64,000 nt of DNA from Symsagittifera roscoffensis (taxonomy: Eukaryota > Xenacoelomorpha > Acoela > Convolutidae). The position numbers and the translations under genes were made by a program. Where the stretch lies: contig NC_087066.1 in NCBI RefSeq assembly GCF_963678635.1, positions 60,668,875 through 60,732,874 of the forward strand, in the 5' to 3' direction. Below are positions 33,090 to 42,835 of this stretch, piece by piece (within the stretch, counting starts at the first letter, position 1; each line of letters starts with the position of its first letter). The notes under the pieces were generated by a model, which saw only the letters and a list, made by a program, of their open reading frames with translations, was not told where the DNA came from and made no database searches.

Positions 33090-33901
33090 TGAATGGTCGA
33101 GAAAACAAGAGGCAACAAGAAAGAAAATTAGAAGAATTTAGAAGTTTTAGAACTTCTAAACGACGAAAAAAGAAGAGAACAAAGGAGTGATGGAGAAAAC
33201 TTAAAACTCAGAATTGTTTTATGTGTGTGAAAAACTCATGTGAGAAACCAAGCAACCAAGTTGTAATTGAAAACTGAAACATTTAGTTGGGTTTTGAAAT
33301 TGTTGCATTTATAAATTTGCATTTTGATTTTAATTGGAGTGGCTTTAGAGACACTCAATTATTATTTTATTTAGAAAGGCTTAAGAGAAGAGTATATTTA
33401 AATATTCCAGCCTGCATGATTGTTTTTAATCATTTAGGAAGACTGATCACTTTGTGGTGACGTGGAAGGCTTGAGTAATCTCTCGAAGAGGGAGGCTGTT
33501 TCATTGTTCTTTCTAACCACAGAGTTTCTTAGTTTTAATATTCAGGACAATAACAAACAAGATTTCCGAAGGGAAGAAGCATAGTAGGATAATTTTAGCT
33601 TGTTGGTTGGCAGGACTGTCCTGCAAGCCAACACCTTTTAAATCTAAGAGAAAAAGTTTTAATTGGGACATTGACATTGGAAGTCAGAAAATATGTTTTA
33701 TCTTAAATCATGTCCTCAATGTGCAGATTAATGAGAGATTTGAAGGCTATAGTGATGTAGTATGATGCCAATTATATTCTGCAGTGAGTCGATGTGACGT
33801 GGATAAAAGTAATTTCGAGCATTTTGTAAATTCTGTTCAATGACACTGTGACCATTTTATGAACATTGCGCGATTCAATGAGGACATTGACCGGACCAGA
33901 A
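33090..33901 (+). other. 3' untranslated part of the LTR element
   Basis: About 800 bp of AT-rich, non-coding DNA between ORF4 and the 3' LTR. A purine-rich stretch lies at 33108-33190. The bases just before the LTR (GACCGGACCAGAA) are only a weak polypurine tract. A copy of CCAGAATGGACA occurs on both sides of the LTR start, so the exact border is uncertain by a few bases. Confidence 0.6.
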
Positions 33902-34813
33902 TGGACATTCGACCAGAATGGACAAAATGCAATCTCTGCAGACATCGAAATTTTAGCAGTGAACCTTCCGAGTTAATGGTTTTGAAGGATTAACGACGTT
34001 ATTCGGATGATTAGTAGAACGGTGAAAGACAGGATATTCCCGTATTTTAAAATTTTAAATTTTCGAAGTGATGACGTAACATTTCTGAGAAACGTCAGCA
34101 ACGGCCATTTTAGCAAAAAGAACTAAGAAAAACAGAACAACTTTATCTGTGATTGCGAACAGAACGGAAATCGAAATTAAAGAGAACGACAACGAATTAC
34201 AGAGAACGTTCCGAGTTGCAACTATTGTGCTGCTACAATAGTTGCAAGGCCGTTGCGAACAACGGTGAAGGGCGAAAACCAGCCTTCCGTGTTATCGTGA
34301 AATCGAACTTAAGGAGCTTGATTCAGTGGATTCACAAATCCGGAAGGGTTTCGGAACTGAAACTTTTAGCTGTTATATGAACTTTTAGCATCCTGTCATG
34401 TCCTGACTTGAATTTAACTGATATTTGGATTAGTTTTGACAAGGATGAGGTGCTAGGAGTTGGGGGAGAGGGTTAATCCATCTTCGATGGAGATGATGAT
34501 TTTTATCTACTGAACAAAAACAATAGTAATATAATAAGTAGTAACCCTGTTTTTAGGAGTGACCTCGTGGTCTGGGGATACTGAGACCCAGCCATGAGCT
34601 CACTATTTGCATGTAATTAAGTTAATTTGAGCGTTCTGGTCGAAGCCGGAGAACAGTAACGTTTTTGTCGACCCGATGTTGGAAAGACCACCGAAAAGTA
34701 CTGGCTTGGCAGAGACGGTGAAAAGCATGCAAAGCTCTGTTTAGACGTTAGCCAGTCGTCTTAAGACTTAGTTCTGTTATCCGTCGATATGTATCTTCCG
34801 GGCGAATGTTACA
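33902..34813 (+). repeat. 3' long terminal repeat (912 bp)
   Basis: Matches the 5' LTR at about 99 percent by eye, including the three hairpins and the motif ATCCGGAAGGGT. The start reads TGGACATTCG where the 5' LTR has TGTGACATTCG. The end CGAATGTTACA is identical to that of the 5' LTR. Confidence 0.93.
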
Positions 34814-36190
34814 AGGGTCCCTTAGGGATCAGTTTGGGCACTGTAAATTTACTTGACATTAATGATCTACCTGAAATTTAAAAAAATAAGTAAAAAGGTG
34901 GTTCTTTTTGCAGATAAACTAATACATATGGCGGAGTTTTGGAAGAAAACTATGATCTGGAGTTGAAACACATAATAACACGGATGGCAGCAAATAAACT
35001 TACCATGAATCAGAACCTAAACTGTTTTCTGAAACTCAAAGAAAAAAAACATGCATTAAGTTTCGAGAAAAACTTTGAGAATGCGTTAAAATTGTAAATT
35101 CAAACAAACATTTTCGCACATTTTCGTGCATCTTCAGGTTTTAAAAATTCTAAACTATCTGAACAAAATGATCAAAGATCATAAAAAGTGTCTTACACAT
35201 CATTACTTCAAAATTTTAAAAATTCAACCAATCAAAACTTTACAAATATCACTGAAATTATGTAACAACTATTATGTAACAACTTTAAACATTTCGTCAC
35301 AAATTTCTGAGAGTTTTCATCCTTTTTTGTTTTCACAATTTCGTTTTGTCGCTAATTTTTATGCTAACATGTAAGTTGTTTCAAAATTTTGTTGTTTTAG
35401 CCAGAAATTTTCGATTCTGGAACTATAGCCTTAGTGTCAGCTCCCTACTTCTAAACTCATCGCGCGTAATAATTGCCGGTCTCTCTTTCCTAATGTGCAG
35501 CGCCTCTAATGTAATGTTCGTGAAAAACTTTTGAAAAATCAAAGGATGTTAGAGTTTGAGGAGTTCACATTGATTTCAATTTGAGTTCAATAAACATATC
35601 CGAAATGTCAAAATTAGAAACACAAAACCAGAAGTATGTCTGTTGAACACCGCATACGAGTGTATACAAGCTACATACGACCACTTTATCGATATGGTCA
35701 ATATGGAATGCTGGTTTATGGATGCCCCCATAAACAAATCTAGATTCAGTGCAGAAACAACAATCTTTTATGAGAGCAATCACCAGGAAAAAAAATTCGA
35801 TGAAGTAAGTTTGCGACAAAGATATAATACTGATTTTTCAATCAAGAACATGACAATATATGTTTTTTCAATCAATGAACGATTCTATTTCAAAAATGCT
35901 ACTAGAAGTCATAAAAAAAGATACGACTATGATTGTGAATAATTTCATTACATGAAAAGAAATAATCAAGCAACTTTTAAGTGATACACGGATTAAAACA
36001 CAAGTAGTGATGATCAAATTAAACAATTGAAAGTATAAGTGAGCGAGTAAGACTTTTTTCAACAAGTTCGTCACTTAAGATTTTGTTACATGTAAAACCT
36101 TGCCCAGCTACTTAATAAGACAGTATTGTTCATCAACTTAGAGACCTCTATCTGCGCGATTGTGATTTCTGTTAAAAATTAGTTCCTGAT
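34814..36190 (+). mobile_element. Decayed LINE, copy 1, 3' half
   Basis: Resumes the LINE cut at 10336. Immediately after the LTR, AGGGTCCCTTAGGGATCAGT corresponds to the G-V-P-Q-G-S block of a non-LTR RT, then IND-LPEI and remnants of the catalytic aspartate block. The tail aligns with 44350-45105, with shared landmarks ACATACGACCAC (35674) and GACCTCTATCTGCGCGAT. A stretch of about 450 bp (35105-35550) is absent from copy 2 and may be a separate insertion. Confidence 0.6.
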
Positions 36191-36220
36191 AAAAACTTTT
36201 TTCAAGACGATTAACTCTAG

Positions 36221-36415
36221 TTGCTGCTTATTGCCGCTAGTTTTTACCTTGATAGATGGGAAAACTGCGGCCCAGTACTGCCGCGTTATTGCAATTATGC
36301 GGATAAAAATAATTCACCTTGGAAAAGGTTCAGTCCTTCTGAAATTGTTACTGACTATGAACGTGGTATGATCAATGCCATTTCTTCGGAATTTCTTAAT
36401 ATATCCCATTATTAG
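36221..36415 (+). pseudogene. Possible MULE-type transposase fragment
   Basis: A 64-codon open frame whose end reads SEIVTDYERGMINAISSEF. This resembles the conserved T-D-x-E-x-A-x-x-N-A block of MULE-type transposases. Only this short block is present, so the assignment is weak. 36416-36816 contains nothing else I recognise. Confidence 0.35.
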
Positions 36416-36816
36416 AGAGTTAGGGAACTAAGGGAGTTACAAAAGCGTTTCGCCAAGTTGTTGATCCCCTACGGTACTTAACCGAACTTGGATTATAACC
36501 TTCGAGCCATCTATAGGGAACGTTTATCAACGCGGACCAAGACGTCGAACGACCAACTATTGCAAAGGGTTGAGCAATTAGTGGAATCGACGTAATCACC
36601 ATGCAATTTTTGGTTGGCTCATAGTTTTTTGAAACAACAAGAACGGCAACAAGAATTTTTTTTCGGTTGATGGAAAGCAGAAAGTTACCTTGTCTCCAGG
36701 TAAAAAAGTGGAGAAGGTACAACAACCAAATCCAGGCGGTCAAGCGGTCTTACCGCTGAGGAGCCGGGAATTTGAACGAAAGCTTGAACTGTGCTTGAGC
36801 TAAGAGCTAACACCTG

Positions 36817-39250
36817 ATGAACAGGAAATCGAAAACAACATGCTTAAAACAAGACGTGATCTCATTCAATCTGAAAATTCGAGAGCACACAACTGCGATT
36901 AGAAATCTAAAATTAATTAGAAAAACTGAAAACGGCTGGGTAGAGGTAATCATTAACTCATTCATTGATGAAAATGTTAATAAAATGTATTCAATAGAAA
37001 GTAAGAACCTCAGTGATCACGATGCCTTTACAACAGAAATCAATCTGAACCAAAAGCTAATTGAAACAAGAAGTGATGACAAAGTAAAATATGCATTCAA
37101 AAGAGCAGATTGGAGTGCAATCAATACTACACTAATCAATAATCCCTTCACACCGTTTTGCTTTAGTAACTGCGATTTTTTACTTGATCAATGGTACACC
37201 TGGCTTTGGAGAATTCTGAAAGAAAATATACCTAGAGTAACAGAACATAGAGCCACACTCCCCCCTTGGATCACACCCCCAACCTCCCACCTTATTAAGC
37301 GCAAAAAAACTTTACTTCGGAAACAGCAATCCTGTCCGAAACCAGAAATTCTATCTAAAACTACAAACTTAGAAGAAAAAATAAAAATTTCTGCTGATGA
37401 AGATCTGAAAAACTACGAATTAGAGATTTTTGCACTAAGAAAGTTTAGTACAATTCAGAAGTATTTGCGAAGCATAAGAAGAGCATCTAGACTACCTTCG
37501 ATAATGAAACTTGACGGCAAAGATCTTGAGACAGACAAAGAAAAATGCGATGCGCTTAATCAATTCTTCTGTACGAAAGTGGAACAAATAACCGAATTAA
37601 GTATCTTTGAAAAAGCAAAATACAACCACATCGAGCTGAATAAAGACTGCATTGAGAAAATAATGCTCGAACTAGACATCAATAAAGCAACAGGTCCAGA
37701 TAATTTGGGAAATCTTGTCTACACAAACTTAGCGAAAACAGTATCAGAATCAGTCCTCCTAATTTTTCAAACTTTTTTGAATAAAGGTATATTCCCAGAA
37801 ACGTGGAAGTTAAGTGATGGGAACAAATGCGATATTAAAAGATACAGACCGATAAGTTTATTATGCTGCATCTCAAAAATTTTCGAAAAGGTTTTGTTTG
37901 ACTACATTTATGAAAGAGTGCCACATCATCTTCATAACTCTCAATATGGTTTTCATAAAAAACGTTCAATAATTACCCAACTCCTTGCTTACTTACATCA
38001 AGTATACCTAAATTATGATGACCAATCTACCAAAAATATAACAGCGCTCTATCTAGATTTTGAAAAAGCTTGTGACTGCGTTCCGCATCAATTTTTAATG
38101 CATTAATTGAAGTGTTATGGTTTTGGAGGAAAAGCAATTCAACTAATAGGTTCTGACTTATTTCTTCGAAAACAGTATGTGCGAATAAACAAAGCAATGT
38201 CTAAGATATGTTAGGTAACAAGTGGTGTCCCTCAAGGTTCTCTATTGGGACCATTACTTTTCATATTATATATAAACGACTTACCAGATAACTTGAATCT
38301 AGTTGACTCTTTTGGATATGCTGATGACTTAAAGATTATAGCAACAACTCAAACAGAAATGAACTATGCTACTATGACAATTGAAAATTGGTGTAGTAAA
38401 AATCAAATGCGTCTAAATACCGGAAAATGTACTCTCGTTAATTTCAAAAACGAGCTGGAAGGTCAAATTAATGGAAATATCCTAAAAATCGAAACTGAAC
38501 AAAAGGATCTAGGAATTTTAGTAACACCCACTCTCTCATGGAATGTAAATGCATCTAAGCGTTGTCAGAAGTCGCTATCGATTTTTTACTCACTAAAGCC
38601 TAACCTCTCTAAAAACTGTCCAATAACTTCTAAGCTAAACGCCTACACGGGATATGTAGCCCCAATTGTAGTTTATGGCGCGTCAGTAACGCACTACTCG
38701 AAATCAAACCTCCGAGCAATTGAAAAGGTTCAAGGAACGGCGACCAAATGGATGCTTAACTCACATATCCCATTTAAGTGAGACTACAAAAATTAAGAAT
38801 ACTGCCGCTGTCTCTGTACATTGAAATGCACGACCTCCTTCTGTTCATTTCTGTAGTTCGCAATAACTACGAAATTGACATTAACCAATATGCCGAAAAC
38901 ACCAAAAGCTCATCGAGACAAAATGAAAGAAACGAATATCAAATACCGAAAACTCGCCTTAAGAAAACCAACTCAGACTTCTTCATTAGATGCCCAGCAC
39001 TTTTCAATGTCATAATTCGACATACCTGAATACAGTTAACTGACATACAGAAATCTGACATAGCGGAAATTTATTGGAAATTCTTCGAAAGATACTCAGA
39101 AATTGACAGCTGCACATGGCGAATAACGTGTCCATGTGGAAACTGTAACCCAAATGGAAAACTCAGAACTCATTAACACTAAAACTACATTTTGGGTGCA
39201 AACCCATGAGATAACAACCCTAAATCCTGTTCTACTTCTACTACTACTTA
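36817..39250 (+). mobile_element. CR1/jockey-like LINE, 5'-truncated, interrupted
   Basis: The 430-codon frame from 36817 starts inside the APE endonuclease (NLSDHDAFTTEI holds the terminal S-D-H motif) and continues into RT: KATGPDNLG, IKRYRPISLLCCISKIFEKV, YGFHKKRS and LYLDFEKACDCVPHQ. The same frame passes TAA 38104 and TAG 38212 and continues with TSGVPQGSLLGPLLFILYI and FGYADDLKII (catalytic ADD, about 38319), then the thumb region to 38781. A frame change leads into 38778-39029 and a Cys-containing tail near 39120-39150. The element ends at about 39250 in TTCTACTACTACT. It lacks ORF1 and most of the endonuclease, so it is a dead 5'-truncated copy. Confidence 0.8.
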
Positions 39251-39461
39251 TGGCGCAGTTAATTTATAATTTTCAATTTGTAATTTGAAAGAACAATTTT
39301 TCGGCGCTGTGATTAGCTTTTTAATTTTCGGCGTTGTGAATACCTTTTAAAGTTTTGGCGTTGTGAAAAAGAATCCTCGAATCGACGCTACCAAAAAAAA
39401 TTTTCGAGGTTTTTTTGTGTTTTCTTATTGCTTGTTTTAGAACTTAGAGCTGCTTTTTGTC

Positions 39462-39700
39462 GTGTACTTCAAACCGAGTCTAAATTCAGATGTGGTAATA
39501 GACAAAATCTCAATCACCAAGCTATATCAAACGTTCTTCCAAGAAAATTTAAACGAGGTTAACCCATACACGTGGCGAGTGATATGCACTTGCGGTATTT
39601 GCTACACCCTGAAAAAACTTAAACTTGTGCCAGATGAAAAGAAGAGTGAAAAATACTGGAGAATCGTCCTAGTAGTTTTTACTTCTACTACTACCTGAGA
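39462..39700 (+). mobile_element. Second 3' tail of the same LINE family
   Basis: An open frame containing YTWRVICTCGICYTLKK parallels the tail of the preceding LINE (CTWRITCPCGNCNPNGK). Both end in the same TTCTACTACTAC run (about 39686-39699 here). It is therefore a heavily 5'-truncated second copy in the same orientation. Confidence 0.65.
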
Positions 39701-40449
39701 CAGTAAAAATTCGCGGAAAGTTTTCACTGCTTACGTGAAAAACGCGGAGGAAACTATTGAAATTTTCGGCAAAAAACGCGGATCTAAAATGCGAAAAAAT
39801 GAAACTTCTAAAATTTGTGTTCCGTCTTCTACTAATTGAAGTATTAGAAAACAAGTTCTTCGAGGAGCTCCGGGGACTTTTTTCCCGTTCTTCACTCAAT
39901 TTTTTTGAAGTTGGAGAAGAATCGCTGCCCATGGCAGAAGTTGAAAAGAAAGCAAGTTCAAAGTCACAGCTGTTTCACCGTTACTCAGCTGAGCAGTGGC
40001 GGAATTTCGTTTGCACCAAAAAAGCGCCTGAATTCGCGAAATTCATAGAAAAACGCGGTAAAAAGCACGAATTTAGATTTCTAACGAAGAATTAAAATGC
40101 GAAGAAACGCGCCGCGAAAAAATACCGTCCCTATTTACTACCTATATATATCTGTAAGCGATTTTGGCTATAGTAGTGGTGATTTATAGCTTCATGAAAT
40201 GATAAACAGGTTGTTTATGTATATATAAAACTGGTATGACCCTGTCCAGCCAGTGCAAGGACCTATCTAACGGAAGAAGAAGAAACACTTAAATTACTAT
40301 ACACAATAGTCGTTTTATTAGTATAGTAACAGTGTAAAGTAAATATTAGTTACAAAATCAGTTTAGTTTCTCATATGTTTGAATGAAATGAGATAAAATT
40401 ATTACATCAATAAAATAATCAATTTAAGAATGAAAATGTGAAGTAAAAA
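39701..40449. other. No assigned gene
   Basis: A 112-codon open frame at 39757-40095 is Lys/Phe-rich and unrecognised; it has the composition of translated AT-rich repeat. 40096-40449 shows nothing I can identify. Confidence 0.4.
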
Positions 40450-41140
40450 ACAATTATTTGTATACCCGTAAAAAAGGTAAACAGCGTAAAGTTTTTAAAA
40501 CATCGTCATAACTGAACATATAATTGCAAATCAACATATGAAAACGGAATCCACGCCATGTATTTGTAAACGTACAAATATGAATAGATTTCATTTCAAT
40601 AGTATAGAACTCTTTTGGTTTTTCTTGAGCGTTGAATTGGTTATAGCAAAATTTCCTAATTTTTGGGGAACGAATTCCATTTTTTTGACGTGTTGAGTAA
40701 AATTTTTTTTTGTAGAGAAGCAGTTGAATAGGGTTTATCAAATATTATTGCTTTGTTCGTTGATTTGTTCTATAAATCGCTGTCGGAAGCCTCAATAATT
40801 CGTTTGCAAAAGCTTGTCTTTTGTTTGTAAGATTTTGATATAGAGATTTAACACATTTCAATTCAATTTTTTTCTCAATTCCGATAAATGATTTACTTTT
40901 CCGTAGTGCGGCAGAAAATTGAAATTTTGACCTCAATTTTGATTTCGAAGCCCAGTTCAACTTCTTTTAAGGACATCAATGAATGCATTAGTTTGCTCTA
41001 AACTTATTGCTGTATAATCTAAATGACTTAAAACTAAACAATGAAGCAAAGCAATCAAAGACAATGTGGGAAGTTGTTGTCCAATAGTATCTATCGTTTT
41101 AATTCCTTGGGTCATTTTTTGCAATATTTTTTTGTTTGAG
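40450..41140 (-). pseudogene. Decayed LINE reverse-transcriptase tail
   Basis: On the minus strand, 41090-40990 reads LSLIALLHCLVLSHLDYTA, the typical thumb block (x-L-x-x-ALVLSHLDY) of non-LTR RTs. 40960-40745 continues with IEKKIELKCVKSLYQNLTN and ends RLPTAIYRTNQRTKQ, a common 3' end of such ORFs. The frames are broken. The fragment points away from UNG and ends about 50 bp before its start codon, so the UNG promoter must lie in or beyond it. Confidence 0.55.
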
Positions 41141-41170
41141 ATTGAAATGAAAGATTAGAATTCCTTTCAA

Positions 41171-41185
41171 TAGTTTTTTTTTCAG
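41171..41185 (+). promoter_or_regulatory. 3' splice acceptor just upstream of UNG ATG
   Basis: A T-rich tract ending in CAG (AG at 41184-41185) sits seven bases before the UNG start codon. It is a strong acceptor shape. It implies either an intron in the 5' UTR or a spliced-leader trans-splicing site. Confidence 0.5.
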
Positions 41186-41192
41186 AGCGTTA

Positions 41193-42023
41193 ATGAAACG
41201 CGCAAAAGAAGCCGCAACAACGAAATCAAAGCAATCTAGTCTGAATGGATTTTGTTCAAAATCTTTATCCAGCTCTGCTCCTGTTGCCAAAAAAGTGCGA
41301 ACGGAAAACATGACAGCTGTTTCGTCACAGTCAGCTTCGCGTTTTGGTTCCCTGATTGAGGAATCATGGCGAAAGGAGCTTGCGAAAGAATTGAGCTCCT
41401 CATATTTTCAGAAACTTGAACAGTTTGTTGATAAGAAACGTCAATCAAATCAAGTCTTTCCAGCGCATGAAGACATGTTCTCGTGGTCTCATTTATGCCC
41501 TTTGAAGTCTGTGAAAGTGGTCATTATTGGACAAGATCCATACCATGATTTAAATCAGGCTCATGGCCTTTGCTTTAGTGTCAAGAAAGGCGTCTTACCA
41601 CCACCGAGCTTGAAAAATATTTTCAAAGAATTAAGCCAAGAGTTTCCCGAGAACTTCCAAAATCCAGAACACGGAGAACTGACAGAATGGGCGAAACAAG
41701 GAGTGTTACTTCTGAATGCAGTTCTTACCGTCGATGCGCATAAAGCTAATTCACACAAGGGACAGGGCTGGGAGAAGTTCACCGACGCTGTGATTCGACT
41801 CGTGAACAAAAACTGCCAAGATGTAGTTTACTTTTTATGGGGCGTACCTGCTCAAAAGAAGGCGGAATGTGTAGATAGATCAAAAAATCTTGTACTAAAA
41901 GCCGTTCATCCTTCGCCATTGTCTGCGCACAAAGGGTTCTTCGGCTGCGATCACTTTAAGAGATGCAACGAATTTTTATCGGAACGAAACAAAACCCCGA
42001 TTGATTGGTGCAAATTCGATTGA
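41193..42023 (+). CDS. UNG: Uracil-DNA glycosylase, family 1 (single exon)
   Basis: A 276-residue enzyme that removes uracil from DNA to start base-excision repair in the nucleus and/or mitochondria. All family-1 motifs are visible: the water-activating GQDPYHD (Asp115), the PPPSLKNIFKEL loop, LLLNAVLTV in the uracil pocket, VVYFLWG, and the DNA-intercalating HPSPLSAHKGFFG loop with His239. The N-terminal 60 residues are basic and Ser/Ala-rich. They start KRAKEAATTKSKQSSLNGFCSK, in the place where a PCNA-binding motif (QSSLNGFC resembles a QxxL/I-x-x-F-F box) and nuclear signal usually lie. The start is the first ATG after the acceptor at 41185. There is no intron in the coding region. Stop is TGA. 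Length fits animal UNG. Confidence 0.97.
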   Translation: MKRAKEAATTKSKQSSLNGFCSKSLSSSAPVAKKVRTENMTAVSSQSASRFGSLIEESWRKELAKELSSSYFQKLEQFVDKKRQSNQVFPAHEDMFSWSHLCPLKSVKVVIIGQDPYHDLNQAHGLCFSVKKGVLPPPSLKNIFKELSQEFPENFQNPEHGELTEWAKQGVLLLNAVLTVDAHKANSHKGQGWEKFTDAVIRLVNKNCQDVVYFLWGVPAQKKAECVDRSKNLVLKAVHPSPLSAHKGFFGCDHFKRCNEFLSERNKTPIDWCKFD

Positions 42024-42835
42024 AGCAATGTAAATTTGTAAATAACATCTGTTTTCTTACATTAAAGTCTATTTTGATTGTTTTTTTTTTGTGTGAAAAG
42101 TTGTCAGCAATCCATTTTCAATTTTTATTTTTTTTTCTGAACATCTATTTGAGATTGAAGTCTAAACTACTATTAAGCTGTTTAGTGTCAAGGAAATCAG
42201 TTTTTATTGCTTATTTGAAGTTTCTGTGAACAGTTCAACTCTCCAATGGTAGATGAAGAAGCAATTGTGCTAAAATTGCTCATCACTTTGAGAAATGCAA
42301 TGTTCTTTTAATTTCCTTTCGAGTATAATTATATTTTCATCCTGTTTTCTACAAGTATTTTTAAGCAAATAATTTTCAATCACAACTATTCAAGAAATTA
42401 AAGTTGAAAAGGCAGTTTTGACCTTTTTAGCATTGATTTCTGTGGTCGAAAGATCATTCAAATTCTGCGCTACTTGCGCAGGGAGCGACTTTTCTTGTGT
42501 CGGTTTTTTCCCTAAATAAAAAAACTATTGCTTTGGGGTAGTTTTTGTCTGTTTATAGGCTAGGTTTTGGTTGGTTTTTGGTTCTCGCTTCTATATATCT
42601 TTAAATTTTTTTTACAGATAAAGTTTTAAAATTAAACTAATTAAGTCTAATAAATTGGAATCACGATATCTCTAATTCAATTGAAGTGATTTCCGCTGAT
42701 TGTGAAATTGACGGAAATCAAAACTGAACGCGTTAAATGAGCGAAAAACAGAAAGCACGATACTTTTTTTTTAATTTTCTCAATTAGGTTGATGATGAAA
42801 AACGATGATTGTAAAACAGAACAAATATGTGCGAT
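42024..42835. other. UNG 3' flank, AT-rich
   Basis: A possible poly(A) signal variant ATTAAA lies about 40 bp after the stop codon. The rest is AT-rich with no gene seen. Confidence 0.5.

Larger units (their letters stand above)
10337..34813 (+). mobile_element. Giant Ty3/gypsy-type LTR retrotransposon with extra ORFs
   Basis: A 24,477-bp element bounded by two near-identical LTRs beginning TG and ending CA. Internal order: putative primer-binding site, 2.9 kb hairpin-rich leader, gag, protease, RT, RNase H, integrase, a macro-like extension, a 1887-residue SGNH-hydrolase ORF, and further unrecognised ORFs ending near 33089. The protease-RT-RNaseH-integrase order defines a Ty3/gypsy-like element. 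Typical animal members are about 5-10 kb, so this is exceptionally long; plant Ogre and planarian Burro elements are known giants. LTR divergence is low (about ten substitutions plus one short indel), so insertion is recent, yet gag, pol and ORF4 contain stops and two frameshifts. It sits inside the RT-coding part of a decayed LINE. The flanks share only AGG (10334-10336 and 34814-34816), so the target-site duplication is uncertain. Confidence 0.9.
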
